This document shows, piece after piece, positions 1-5,354 of a stretch of 12,760 nucleotides of DNA. The stretch's first letter is position 1. Every line of letters starts with the position of its first letter. Under the pieces are notes generated by a model that did not search any database, was not told where the DNA came from, and saw nothing but the letters and a program-made list of their open reading frames with translations. A program made the position numbers and the translations under genes. Source of the stretch: JAVXTH01 sp036641395 (GTDB lineage: Bacteria; Bacillota_I; Bacilli_A; Erysipelotrichales; Erysipelotrichaceae); NCBI GenBank assembly GCA_036641395.1, contig JAVWEY010000041.1, positions 1 to 12,760 on the forward strand. Reading direction: 5' to 3'.

Positions 1-372
1 TCTAAAACGGTCAACGCACCTCGTGGTTTCTCAGTAAAACAAGTTCAACAAATATATGAACGTCTATATAAAGGTGGAGCCAAAGGTGGTACTGTTTATG
101 TGGATGGATCACGTGATTCTCAAGTATTATCCTTATCTAATGATGATGACAAAGCATGGAATCAATTGGACTTAGTGAAAGACTTTGGTGTTAATGTCAA
201 AGAAGAAATAGCAGATGAAGATAAAACGGAACTTAGAAGTGATCGTCAAGACCGTAATATCGGAGTTGAAGTTGGTGACATCTGTCCTATTTGTTTAGAA
301 GGTGTTGTCGAAGAAATTGGTGGATGTAACACATGTACCAATTGTAATGCGCAACTGAAGTGTGGATTATAA
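1..372 (+). CDS. nrdJ: Vitamin B12-dependent (class II) ribonucleotide reductase, C-terminal end (partial)
   Basis: The open frame runs in from before base 1 and stops with TAA at 370-372, leaving 123 residues. The first residues (SKTVNAPRGFSVKQVQQIYE, then KGGAKGGTVYVDGSRDSQVL) match the end of the catalytic barrel of class II ribonucleotide reductases, where SKT(V/I)N and TVYxDGSR are typical. The last about 30 residues form a cysteine cluster (Cys 95, 98, 109, 112, 115 and 121 of the fragment), as in the C-terminal zinc-ribbon/redox tail of NrdJ. The enzyme reduces ribonucleotides to deoxyribonucleotides in the cytosol using adenosylcobalamin. The in-frame GTG at 100 is internal and is not a start. 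A hairpin terminator follows immediately. I infer the family from motif memory; the catalytic core lies outside the window. Confidence 0.88.
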   Translation, partial: SKTVNAPRGFSVKQVQQIYERLYKGGAKGGTVYVDGSRDSQVLSLSNDDDKAWNQLDLVKDFGVNVKEEIADEDKTELRSDRQDRNIGVEVGDICPICLEGVVEEIGGCNTCTNCNAQLKCGL

Positions 373-375
373 TTA

Positions 376-407
376 ACAGTCATTATCAAACGATAATGGC
401 TTTTTCT
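376..407 (+). terminator. Intrinsic terminator after nrdJ (copy 1 of a repeated element)
   Basis: A 10-bp stem (378-387 with 392-401, one T-G pair) closes an AAAC loop and runs into TTTTTCT. It begins four bases after the nrdJ stop. A near-identical copy lies at 3825-3856. Confidence 0.85.
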
Positions 408-443
408 AAAATGATTTTATCATTCGTTATAAAAACAAAATAA

Positions 444-457
444 TGTTATAGTATAAC
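444..457 (+). promoter_or_regulatory. Extended -10 promoter of the deoR-type gene, overlapping a dyad
   Basis: TG-T-TATAGT at 444-452 is an extended -10. The best -35 (TTCGTT, 423-428, 18-bp spacer) is weak, as extended -10 promoters allow. The -10 is embedded in a perfect dyad, GTTATA-G-TATAAC (445-457), and another dyad, AATGAT-TTT-ATCATT, lies at 410-424 beside the -35. Either could be an autoregulatory operator, but AT-rich dyads arise easily by chance. Confidence 0.45.
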
Positions 458-487
458 TATATAAAAGCGAGGATAAGGAAGAAAAAT

Positions 488-1273
488 ATGAATAACAATA
501 AAAAAGCTCAAATAAGACATAATCAAATTCGTGATATGTTATTAAAAAAAGATATCATTGATGTCCACGAATTCTGTGATACTTTGCATGCCTCACAGGC
601 AACCATTCGTAATGATTTGGCTTATTTAGAAAATTTAAATTATCTCAAACGTGTATTAGGTGGTGCAGTGTCAACAGAAGGAACCCCTCGTAATACAACC
701 TTTCATTCACGCATTTCTATCTTCAAACAAGAAAAAGAAGAAATAGCTAGTTATGTCGTAAAGAATTATATTAAAAAAGGAATGATAATCGCTTTGGATG
801 CTGGTACTACATGCCTTGCGATTGCCCAAAAATTAATGGAAGAAGATATATCATGCGAAGTCATTACCTATTCTTTTGCCGTTGCGAATATGCTATCTAA
901 AACAAATCATATTTCAATTTATCTAGCGGGAGGAAAATTGGATTATAAACATTATTCTTTCCATGATGAATTAACACTAGCATGTATTGAAAAACTTCAT
1001 TGTGATCTTTTCTTTCTTTCTCCAAATGGTATTGATATCAACGCACAAATCACTAGTGCGGCTACTCAAGAAAACATTATTAAAACAACTTTAATGAAAC
1101 AAGCTAATCAAACTGTTGTTGTATGTGATCATTCAAAATTTAATAAGACCGCTTTAAAAGTCTTATGTAAATTAAACGAAGTTGAAGCAATCGTTACTGA
1201 TCAAAATATTGATAAAGATATTCTCCAACATTTTAATAAAAATTATCCTATCATAATTGCGAATAATAAATAG
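488..1273 (+). CDS. DeoR/GlpR-family transcriptional regulator of sugar-phosphate metabolism
   Basis: This 261-residue protein has the full length and architecture of the DeoR family. An N-terminal winged helix-turn-helix covers about residues 8-60. Its recognition segment (SQATIRNDLAYLENL, then KRVLGGA, 36-60) follows the family pattern S-x2-TIRxDL...R-x2-GGA. A DeoR sensor domain follows (about 75-255), with the phosphosugar-binding DAGTT (104-108), an LAGGKL strand, SPNGID, and the late VVVCDHSKF segment. Such proteins are usually repressors released by a phosphorylated sugar. The ATG has a good site, AAGGAAG, six bases upstream. A terminator separates it from the nagB-type operon, whose promoter carries a paired dyad that is the obvious candidate target. 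The ligand cannot be read from the sequence; an intermediate of the neighbouring amino-sugar/hexulose-phosphate steps is inferred. Confidence 0.9.
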   Translation: MNNNKKAQIRHNQIRDMLLKKDIIDVHEFCDTLHASQATIRNDLAYLENLNYLKRVLGGAVSTEGTPRNTTFHSRISIFKQEKEEIASYVVKNYIKKGMIIALDAGTTCLAIAQKLMEEDISCEVITYSFAVANMLSKTNHISIYLAGGKLDYKHYSFHDELTLACIEKLHCDLFFLSPNGIDINAQITSAATQENIIKTTLMKQANQTVVVCDHSKFNKTALKVLCKLNEVEAIVTDQNIDKDILQHFNKNYPIIIANNK

Positions 1274-1306
1274 ACAAGTAATTGATCCAAATATTACTTG
1301 TTTTTT
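1274..1306 (+). terminator. Intrinsic terminator after the deoR-type gene
   Basis: Perfect 9-bp arms ACAAGTAAT (1274-1282) and ATTACTTGT (1293-1301) are followed by six T (1301-1306). It starts directly after the stop codon and uncouples the regulator from the downstream operon. Confidence 0.85.
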
Positions 1307-1311
1307 AACGC

Positions 1312-1363
1312 TTAAATTATTGTTGCCAATAATTTAATACTTCAATTTTATTGACTTCAATAA
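1312..1363 (+). promoter_or_regulatory. Paired operator: two TTATTG-N4-CAATAA dyads before nagB
   Basis: Two perfect inverted repeats share TTATTG-N4-CAATAA. Site 1 is at 1317-1332 (N4 = TTGC) and extends to 11-bp arms over 1312-1337. Site 2 is at 1348-1363 (N4 = ACTT) and extends to 7-bp arms. Their centres are 31 bp apart, about three helical turns, which places both on one DNA face. Site 2 contains the -35 box of the nagB promoter. Position and symmetry fit a repressor operator, most simply for the DeoR-type protein encoded just upstream. The assignment to that protein is inference. Confidence 0.72.
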
Positions 1364-1378
1364 TTTAGGTGTTATAAT
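1351..1378 (+). promoter_or_regulatory. Strong promoter of the nagB-hxlA-hxlB-IIB operon
   Basis: TTGACT (1351-1356), a 16-bp spacer and TATAAT (1373-1378), with a TG-N extension (1370-1372), form a near-consensus vegetative promoter. The -10 also sits in a dyad, GTTAT-A-ATAAC (1371-1381). The expected leader is only about 20 nt, ending at AAAGGAGG (1388-1395). Confidence 0.82.
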
Positions 1379-1403
1379 AACATTATAAAAGGAGGATAAT
1401 ACA

Positions 1404-2159
1404 ATGAAAATTATTATCACAAAAGATTATGATGCATTAAGTTTAAAAACCGCAAGAATTGTCGCTGAACTAGTTAAAGAAAAACCAAATTTGATTTTTT
1501 GTTTACCAGCCGGAGGTTCTCCAATTGGTATGTATCGCTGCTTAGTCGAAATGTTTAAACGAAAAGAAATTTCTTTCAAAGACATGATTACGTTTGATAT
1601 GGATGAATATGTTGGGATTGGACCAACCAATGAAAATAGTTATGCAGATTTTATGCAGACTCATTTTTTAAAGTATGTAGATGTTAATCCTAAGAATGTA
1701 TATTATCCCGATGGTTTAGCCACTGACATTGATAAAATGTGTGCTGATTATAGTGAACACATGTTTGCTTTGGGTGGTTTAGATTTAGCAATAACTGGAA
1801 TTGGTGATGATGGTCATGTTGCTTTTAATGAACCTGACAATTATTTATTACCTCGCACTCACGCTGTTGATTTAAAAGAAACTACCATAAAAGCAAACGC
1901 TCGCTTCTTTGAAGATATTTCACAAGTTCCAAAACGTGCTTGTTCAATTGGTATGGAAGATATTATGCGTTGTCGTAATTTCCTAGTCGTTGCAAGTGGC
2001 TTAAATAAAGCTCCATTATTAGCTAAAACCTTTGAAAATGATCATCTTGATCCTAATTGGCCTGTATCATTCATGAAAATGCATCCAAATTGCACTTTTA
2101 TTCTCGATGAAGAAGCTGCTTCTATGATAGACCCATCCATCATAGCAAAATATCAATAA
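1404..2159 (+). CDS. nagB: Glucosamine-6-phosphate deaminase (NagB family)
   Basis: The family reaction converts glucosamine-6-phosphate to fructose-6-phosphate and ammonia in the cytosol, and it is reversible. At 251 residues it is slightly shorter than E. coli NagB (266). The phosphate-binding loop LPAGGSP is at 34-40. The active-site segment FDMDEYVG holds Asp67, and GIGDDGHVAFNEP (132-144) holds Asp136, His138 and Glu143. These match E. coli Asp72, Asp141, His143 and Glu148 with a constant offset of five, so all catalytic residues are present. The ATG lies eight bases after AAAGGAGG. It is the first gene of a four-gene operon, one base before hxlA. Nearby HPS/PHI genes and a GalNAc-like IIB leave room for a related substrate such as galactosamine-6-phosphate. 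No deacetylase (NagA) is present in the window. Confidence 0.9.
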   Translation: MKIIITKDYDALSLKTARIVAELVKEKPNLIFCLPAGGSPIGMYRCLVEMFKRKEISFKDMITFDMDEYVGIGPTNENSYADFMQTHFLKYVDVNPKNVYYPDGLATDIDKMCADYSEHMFALGGLDLAITGIGDDGHVAFNEPDNYLLPRTHAVDLKETTIKANARFFEDISQVPKRACSIGMEDIMRCRNFLVVASGLNKAPLLAKTFENDHLDPNWPVSFMKMHPNCTFILDEEAASMIDPSIIAKYQ

Positions 2160-2160
2160 T

Positions 2161-2799
2161 ATGAAATTACATTTAGCTATTGATACAGGAACACTTCAAG
2201 ATGCGCTTCATTTAATCGAGCAATTAAAAGATAAGGTTGATATAGTTGAAATTGGTACTCCCTTAATTTTAGAATATGGAATGGATTTTGTACGTGAAGT
2301 AAGAAAGCAATTCCCCAACATTAAAATATTTGCTGATATGAAAATTGTTGATGGAGCTAGTATTGAAAGTGAAGCAGGTTTTGAAGCTGGTGCTGATATA
2401 ATCAGTGTCCTTGCTCTTGCGAACGATCAAACCATAATCGATGCAGTAAAACAAGCGAAAATATATAAAAAAGAAATTTTAGTTGATTTTATAGAAGTAC
2501 CTTCGATAAAATCTAGAGCCCAACAAATAAGCGAATTGAATGTAGATATTCTATGTGTTCATAGTGGCATTGATACTCAAAAAAATGGTGCTTCCCCTTT
2601 GAACGATTTATGTATCTTAAGAGAAACGATTCATAATAAAGAAATAGCGGTTGCTGGTGGCATCAATATTGATAACATATTAAGTATTGCACATTTACAT
2701 CCTGATATTATCGTTGTTGGAGGAGCTCTAAGTAAACATAAAGACCCTAGATATTATGCCGATGAATTACGTGCAATCATGAATCGTGTATCCCTATGA
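2161..2799 (+). CDS. hxlA: 3-hexulose-6-phosphate synthase (HPS), OMP decarboxylase superfamily
   Basis: HPS joins ribulose-5-phosphate and formaldehyde to 3-hexulose-6-phosphate, or splits it. The 212-residue protein is one superfamily beta/alpha barrel with Asp8, Glu30 and the metal/catalytic DxKxxD motif (Asp59, Lys61, Asp64). Segments such as VEIGTP (29-34), SRAQ, CVHSG, AVAGGI and VVGGAL follow the HPS pattern more closely than the related 3-keto-L-gulonate-6-phosphate decarboxylase (UlaD/SgbH). One deviation: the usual D-A-G-x-x-E after the motif reads D-G-A-S-I-E (64-69), keeping the Glu but swapping Ala-Gly. It starts one base after the nagB stop without a visible Shine-Dalgarno sequence, so it probably depends on translational coupling. 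It overlaps the isomerase gene by four bases (ATGA). The adjacent PHI gene strongly supports HPS; the true substrate is unproven. Confidence 0.83.
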   Translation: MKLHLAIDTGTLQDALHLIEQLKDKVDIVEIGTPLILEYGMDFVREVRKQFPNIKIFADMKIVDGASIESEAGFEAGADIISVLALANDQTIIDAVKQAKIYKKEILVDFIEVPSIKSRAQQISELNVDILCVHSGIDTQKNGASPLNDLCILRETIHNKEIAVAGGINIDNILSIAHLHPDIIVVGGALSKHKDPRYYADELRAIMNRVSL

Positions 2800-3323
2800 T
2801 TTATCCTAATATTATTAAAAGTATTGTCGATGAAATCTCTAATTCTATCGCTATTAATGAGAAACAAGTCGACACACTTTATAAAGCAATTGATCAAGCT
2901 CCACATGTTTTTATAATTGGAGCCGGCCGTTCTTTATTGATGATAAAAGCATTTTCAATGCGTTTAATGCATGTTGGATATCAAGTTTTTATTGTTGGCG
3001 AAGTAACAACACCTGCAATCAAAAAAGATGATTTATTATTCATTGCATCCGGTTCAGGAGAAACAATCGGCTTAATTGACAAAGCAAAAAGAGCAAAAGC
3101 AATTGGCGCAAAAGTTGCCCTTATAAGTAAAAATGGTAATTCTACATTAGGAAAATTAGCAGACATGGTAATTGAAATACCAATTGCTATCACCACGCAA
3201 CCTGGTGCTTCCTTATTCGAACAAACTTTACTTATTACATTAGATAGTATCATTCTTTATATTATTAATAAAAAGAATCTAGATTTAGACATTGTTTACC
3301 AAAAACATGCAAATCTAGAATAA
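2796..3323 (+). CDS. hxlB: 6-phospho-3-hexuloisomerase (PHI), SIS-domain protein
   Basis: PHI interconverts 3-hexulose-6-phosphate and fructose-6-phosphate, completing the two-step ribulose monophosphate reaction set with HPS. The 175-residue protein is a single SIS (sugar isomerase) domain. Visible motifs are GAGRS (42-46), FSMRLMHVGYQVFIVGE (53-69), the phosphate-binding SGSGET (85-90), SLFEQT (139-144) and a C-terminal HANLE (171-175). All are hallmarks of HxlB/PHI, which usually has 175-190 residues. The stretch before the SLFEQ motif (IAITTQPGA) looks shorter than in Bacillus HxlB. The start overlaps the hxlA stop as ATGA, indicating coupled, roughly equimolar synthesis. Its product, fructose-6-phosphate, is also the product of NagB two genes upstream, which gives the operon a common metabolite. 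Confidence 0.9.
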   Translation: MIYPNIIKSIVDEISNSIAINEKQVDTLYKAIDQAPHVFIIGAGRSLLMIKAFSMRLMHVGYQVFIVGEVTTPAIKKDDLLFIASGSGETIGLIDKAKRAKAIGAKVALISKNGNSTLGKLADMVIEIPIAITTQPGASLFEQTLLITLDSIILYIINKKNLDLDIVYQKHANLE

Positions 3324-3336
3324 AGGAGATGATTTT

Positions 3337-3807
3337 ATGCCTGCCAATATTGTATTGACTCGTATTGATAATCGACTAGTTCATGGCCAAGTTGGTAATA
3401 TTTGGGTTTCATCTTGTGGATGTAATCTAATCCTTGTTGTAGATGACAAAGCTGCAAACGACCCAATTCAACAATCTTTAATGAAAATGACAGCAGAAGC
3501 AGCTCATGTAGGAATCCGTTTTTTCACAGTTGAAAAAACCATCGAAATTATTGACAAAGCAAAACCTACGCAATTACTATTTATAATTGGAAGAACTCCA
3601 GATACCATTTGTCGATTAATGGAAGGTGGTGTTCAAATTAAAAAAGTTAATGTTGGTAATATGCATTATCAAGATGGAAAAACTATTTACAAAGAACGCC
3701 ATGTCTACGTTGATCAAAAAGATCTAGACACTCTAACAAAAATAAAAAATATGGGGGCAGAGGTATATTTACAATTCTCCCCTGAAGATCACAAATATGA
3801 ATTTTAA
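3337..3807 (+). CDS. PTS system mannose-family IIB component (GalNAc/AgaB-like)
   Basis: This 156-residue stand-alone IIB domain belongs to the mannose/fructose/sorbose PTS family. It receives phosphate from IIA on a histidine and passes it to the incoming sugar at the membrane IIC/IID complex. The phosphorylation site lies in RIDNRLVHGQVG, with His16. VNVGNMHY (104-111) resembles N-acetylgalactosamine IIB proteins (AgaB/AgaV) as I recall them. The start follows AAGGAG (3323-3328) at eight bases, 13 bases after hxlB. It is the last gene of the operon, with a terminator directly behind it. No IIA, IIC or IID is present, so it must use a permease encoded elsewhere or act in a regulatory role. 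Family is certain; substrate is tentative. Confidence 0.9.
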   Translation: MPANIVLTRIDNRLVHGQVGNIWVSSCGCNLILVVDDKAANDPIQQSLMKMTAEAAHVGIRFFTVEKTIEIIDKAKPTQLLFIIGRTPDTICRLMEGGVQIKKVNVGNMHYQDGKTIYKERHVYVDQKDLDTLTKIKNMGAEVYLQFSPEDHKYEF

Positions 3808-3824
3808 TTAGCCTAATTTACACG

Positions 3825-3852
3825 ACAGTCATTATCAAACGATAATGACTGT
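3825..3852 (+). terminator. Hairpin terminator ending the sugar operon (copy 2 of the repeated element)
   Basis: A perfect 12-bp stem (3825-3836 with 3841-3852) closes an AAAC loop. The T tract is short (TTTCTT), so termination may be less efficient than at copy 1 despite the longer stem. Confidence 0.75.
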
Positions 3853-3856
3853 TTCT
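3825..3856 (+). repeat. Direct repeat partner of 376-407 flanking the deoR-IIB cassette
   Basis: The 32 bases match 376-407 at 30 positions, including the first 23 without interruption. Both differences (399/3848 and 402/3851) improve base pairing in this copy. The two copies are 3449 bp apart and enclose exactly the five-gene sugar cassette. They may be a dispersed terminator family or the scar of a cassette insertion. Confidence 0.75.
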
Positions 3857-3883
3857 TGCTTCCCAAAAGACAACTCATATAGT
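3856..3883 (+). promoter_or_regulatory. Probable promoter of the pepV-like gene
   Basis: TTGCTT (3856-3861), a 16-bp spacer and TATAGT (3878-3883). A TATACT at 3883-3888 is an alternative -10 at poorer spacing. The predicted start leaves a leader of about 65-70 nt containing two dyads. Confidence 0.5.
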
Positions 3884-3901
3884 ATACTGAATTCATAACA
3901 A

Positions 3902-3941
3902 AAGTAATTAATTACTTAGTTTTTTAAGGGATATTCCCTTA
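3902..3941 (+). promoter_or_regulatory. Two inverted repeats in the pepV leader
   Basis: AAGTAATT-AATTACTT (3902-3917) is a 16-bp perfect palindrome, followed after two bases by six T (3920-3925). A second hairpin, TAAGGGA-TAT-TCCCTTA (3925-3941), ends five bases before the AAAGGAG site (3946-3952). The first could be an operator or, with its T run, a weak attenuator. The second could limit ribosome access. No known riboswitch is recognised. Confidence 0.45.
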
Positions 3942-3957
3942 CCATAAAGGAGAGTTT

Positions 3958-5268
3958 ATGAATAAATACCAAGATTCAATAATCAGCGACATTTCTCGTT
4001 TGGTTAAGATTCCATCTGTCTATCAAGAAAGTGATTCTTACCTGTTTGGAGAAGCAATTGATCATTGCTTAGATGAAGCATTATCAATTATGAAAGAATT
4101 AGGTTATTCCACATTTAAAGCAGAAGATGGAGCTTATGGCTATGCGGAAATTGGTGAAGGTGAAACCTTCGCTGTTCTTGCCCACTTAGACGTTGTGAAT
4201 GCCCGTGTTGAAGATGGTTGGGAACATGATCCTTTTGACCCGATGATTAAAGATGGTTACTTATGTGGTCGTGGCGTACAAGATGATAAAGGACCTTTAA
4301 TGATCTGTGCTTATGCTTTAAAAGCCTTACTTGATGAAGGCTATGAATTAAAACATAAAGTTCGTTTTATTTTAGGATTAGATGAAGAAACACTATGGCG
4401 TTCCATTAATATTTACTGTGAACGAGAAGCTGCCCCAATGGCTGGCTTTGTACCAGACGCTGCTTTTCCTTTAACTTATGCCGAAAAAGGTTTGCTACAA
4501 GTTATTATTAAAGATAAGAACAAATCTTCAATTAAGTATCATGGAGGCGATAGTTTCAATGCCGTATCTTCTTTCGCAAAAACAAAAAGAGATCCTAAGA
4601 TTGAAGAAGCACTCAATACTTTAGGTTATGAATTTGAACTTGATGGCGATATGATTCATGTGAAAGGCATTACCGCCCATGCGAAAAATCCTTGGAAAGG
4701 AATTAGTGCTAATTTACATTTATTAGAGGCTATGAAACTTGCTGGATATGAAAGCAATGCAATAAACTTTGCCTGTGATTGTTTAAATAATAAATTTGAA
4801 TTTGAAGGTTTCTCTGAAACAGACTTAAGTGATTTCTCAGGACCTGTTTCTATTAACTTAGGTAAAATGATTGGAGATGAAGAAACAATCTTCAGCGTTG
4901 ATTTACGTCTACCTCCTTCACAAACAAAAGAAGGTATCCTGAAATTGCTTCGATGCAAAGCCAATGAATACAACATGGAAGTAGAAGAATTTGATTACTT
5001 ACGACCAATCCATGTCCCTCTTGATAGTGAACTTGTAAAGAGCCTATTAGGCGCTTATCGTGATGTAAGTGGCGATGTTGAGTCTCACCCATATCTAACA
5101 GCAGGGGCTACTTATGCTCGTGCCTTTGATAACTGTGTTGCTTTTGGAGCCAACTTTCCAGGTTTACTTACAACGGAACATCAACCAAATGAAAAAGTTA
5201 AAATCGAACAGATGATGTTATCTGCTCAAATCTATAAAGAAGCATTAAAACGTTGTGTTATGAAATAA
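3958..5268 (+). CDS. pepV: M20 metallopeptidase, PepV/Sapep-like dipeptidase
   Basis: PepV-type enzymes are cytosolic di-zinc dipeptidases that finish the breakdown of imported or turnover peptides. All expected M20 residues are visible. They are the zinc ligand His76 in AHLDVV, the bridging Asp109 in GRGVQDDKGP (104-113), catalytic Glu143 and zinc Glu144 in LDEET, Asp167 in FVPDAAFPLTYAEKG, and His408 in TTEHQPNE near the C terminus. A lid domain lies between about 175 and 370, with the conserved GITAHAKNPWKG. The 436 residues are somewhat shorter than Lactobacillus PepV (about 470), implying a reduced lid. The start follows AAAGGAG by five bases. It is monocistronic, with its own promoter and terminator. 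There is no signal peptide. The exact dipeptide preference cannot be read. Confidence 0.87.
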   Translation: MNKYQDSIISDISRLVKIPSVYQESDSYLFGEAIDHCLDEALSIMKELGYSTFKAEDGAYGYAEIGEGETFAVLAHLDVVNARVEDGWEHDPFDPMIKDGYLCGRGVQDDKGPLMICAYALKALLDEGYELKHKVRFILGLDEETLWRSINIYCEREAAPMAGFVPDAAFPLTYAEKGLLQVIIKDKNKSSIKYHGGDSFNAVSSFAKTKRDPKIEEALNTLGYEFELDGDMIHVKGITAHAKNPWKGISANLHLLEAMKLAGYESNAINFACDCLNNKFEFEGFSETDLSDFSGPVSINLGKMIGDEETIFSVDLRLPPSQTKEGILKLLRCKANEYNMEVEEFDYLRPIHVPLDSELVKSLLGAYRDVSGDVESHPYLTAGATYARAFDNCVAFGANFPGLLTTEHQPNEKVKIEQMMLSAQIYKEALKRCVMK

Positions 5269-5274
5269 TCGATT

Positions 5275-5302
5275 AGGATATTGAAAGATATCCTTTTCTT
5301 TT
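5275..5302 (+). terminator. Intrinsic terminator after pepV
   Basis: AGGATATT (5275-5282) pairs with GATATCCT (5287-5294), with one T-G pair, around a GAAA tetraloop. TTTTCTTTT follows. It begins six bases after the stop codon. Confidence 0.8.
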
Positions 5303-5305
5303 GGT

Positions 5306-5333
5306 TTGTCTATTTCACAAAGTATTGTATAAT
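5306..5333 (+). promoter_or_regulatory. Promoter of the two-component genes
   Basis: TTGTCT (5306-5311), a 16-bp spacer and a consensus TATAAT (5328-5333), 21 bases before the response-regulator start. An imperfect TCACA-N6-TGTAT dyad covers part of the spacer, but its spacing differs from the BceR-type site upstream of the transporter operon. Confidence 0.65.
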
Positions 5334-5354
5334 AATTATTAAAGAGGTGATTTT

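Noticed and set aside
100..372. A separate 90-residue gene starting at the GTG at 100
   Set aside because: The same frame is open back to base 1, and the upstream residues continue the ribonucleotide reductase signature, so this is the tail of a larger gene.
2161..2799. 3-keto-L-gulonate-6-phosphate decarboxylase (UlaD) as the primary call
   Set aside because: Segments around VEIGTP, SRAQ and CVHSG fit HPS better, and a PHI gene overlaps the end; no other ascorbate-pathway genes are present.
2981..3253. A 90-residue minus-strand frame opposite hxlB
   Set aside because: It is the antisense shadow of a conserved SIS-domain gene; its apparent hydrophobicity comes from complementary codons.
376..3856. 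Insertion sequence or transposon ends bracketing the sugar cassette
   Set aside because: The flanking repeats are direct and each forms a terminator hairpin. No transposase, recombinase or terminal inverted repeats were seen, so only a recombination hypothesis is kept.
4656..4976. A 106-residue reading frame on the minus strand inside pepV
   Set aside because: It lies wholly within an intact, motif-complete gene on the other strand and has no recognisable domain.
5315..5330. A second BceR-type box in front of the response regulator
   Set aside because: TCACA and TGTAT are separated by six bases instead of four and one half-site deviates, so it is not distinguishable from chance.
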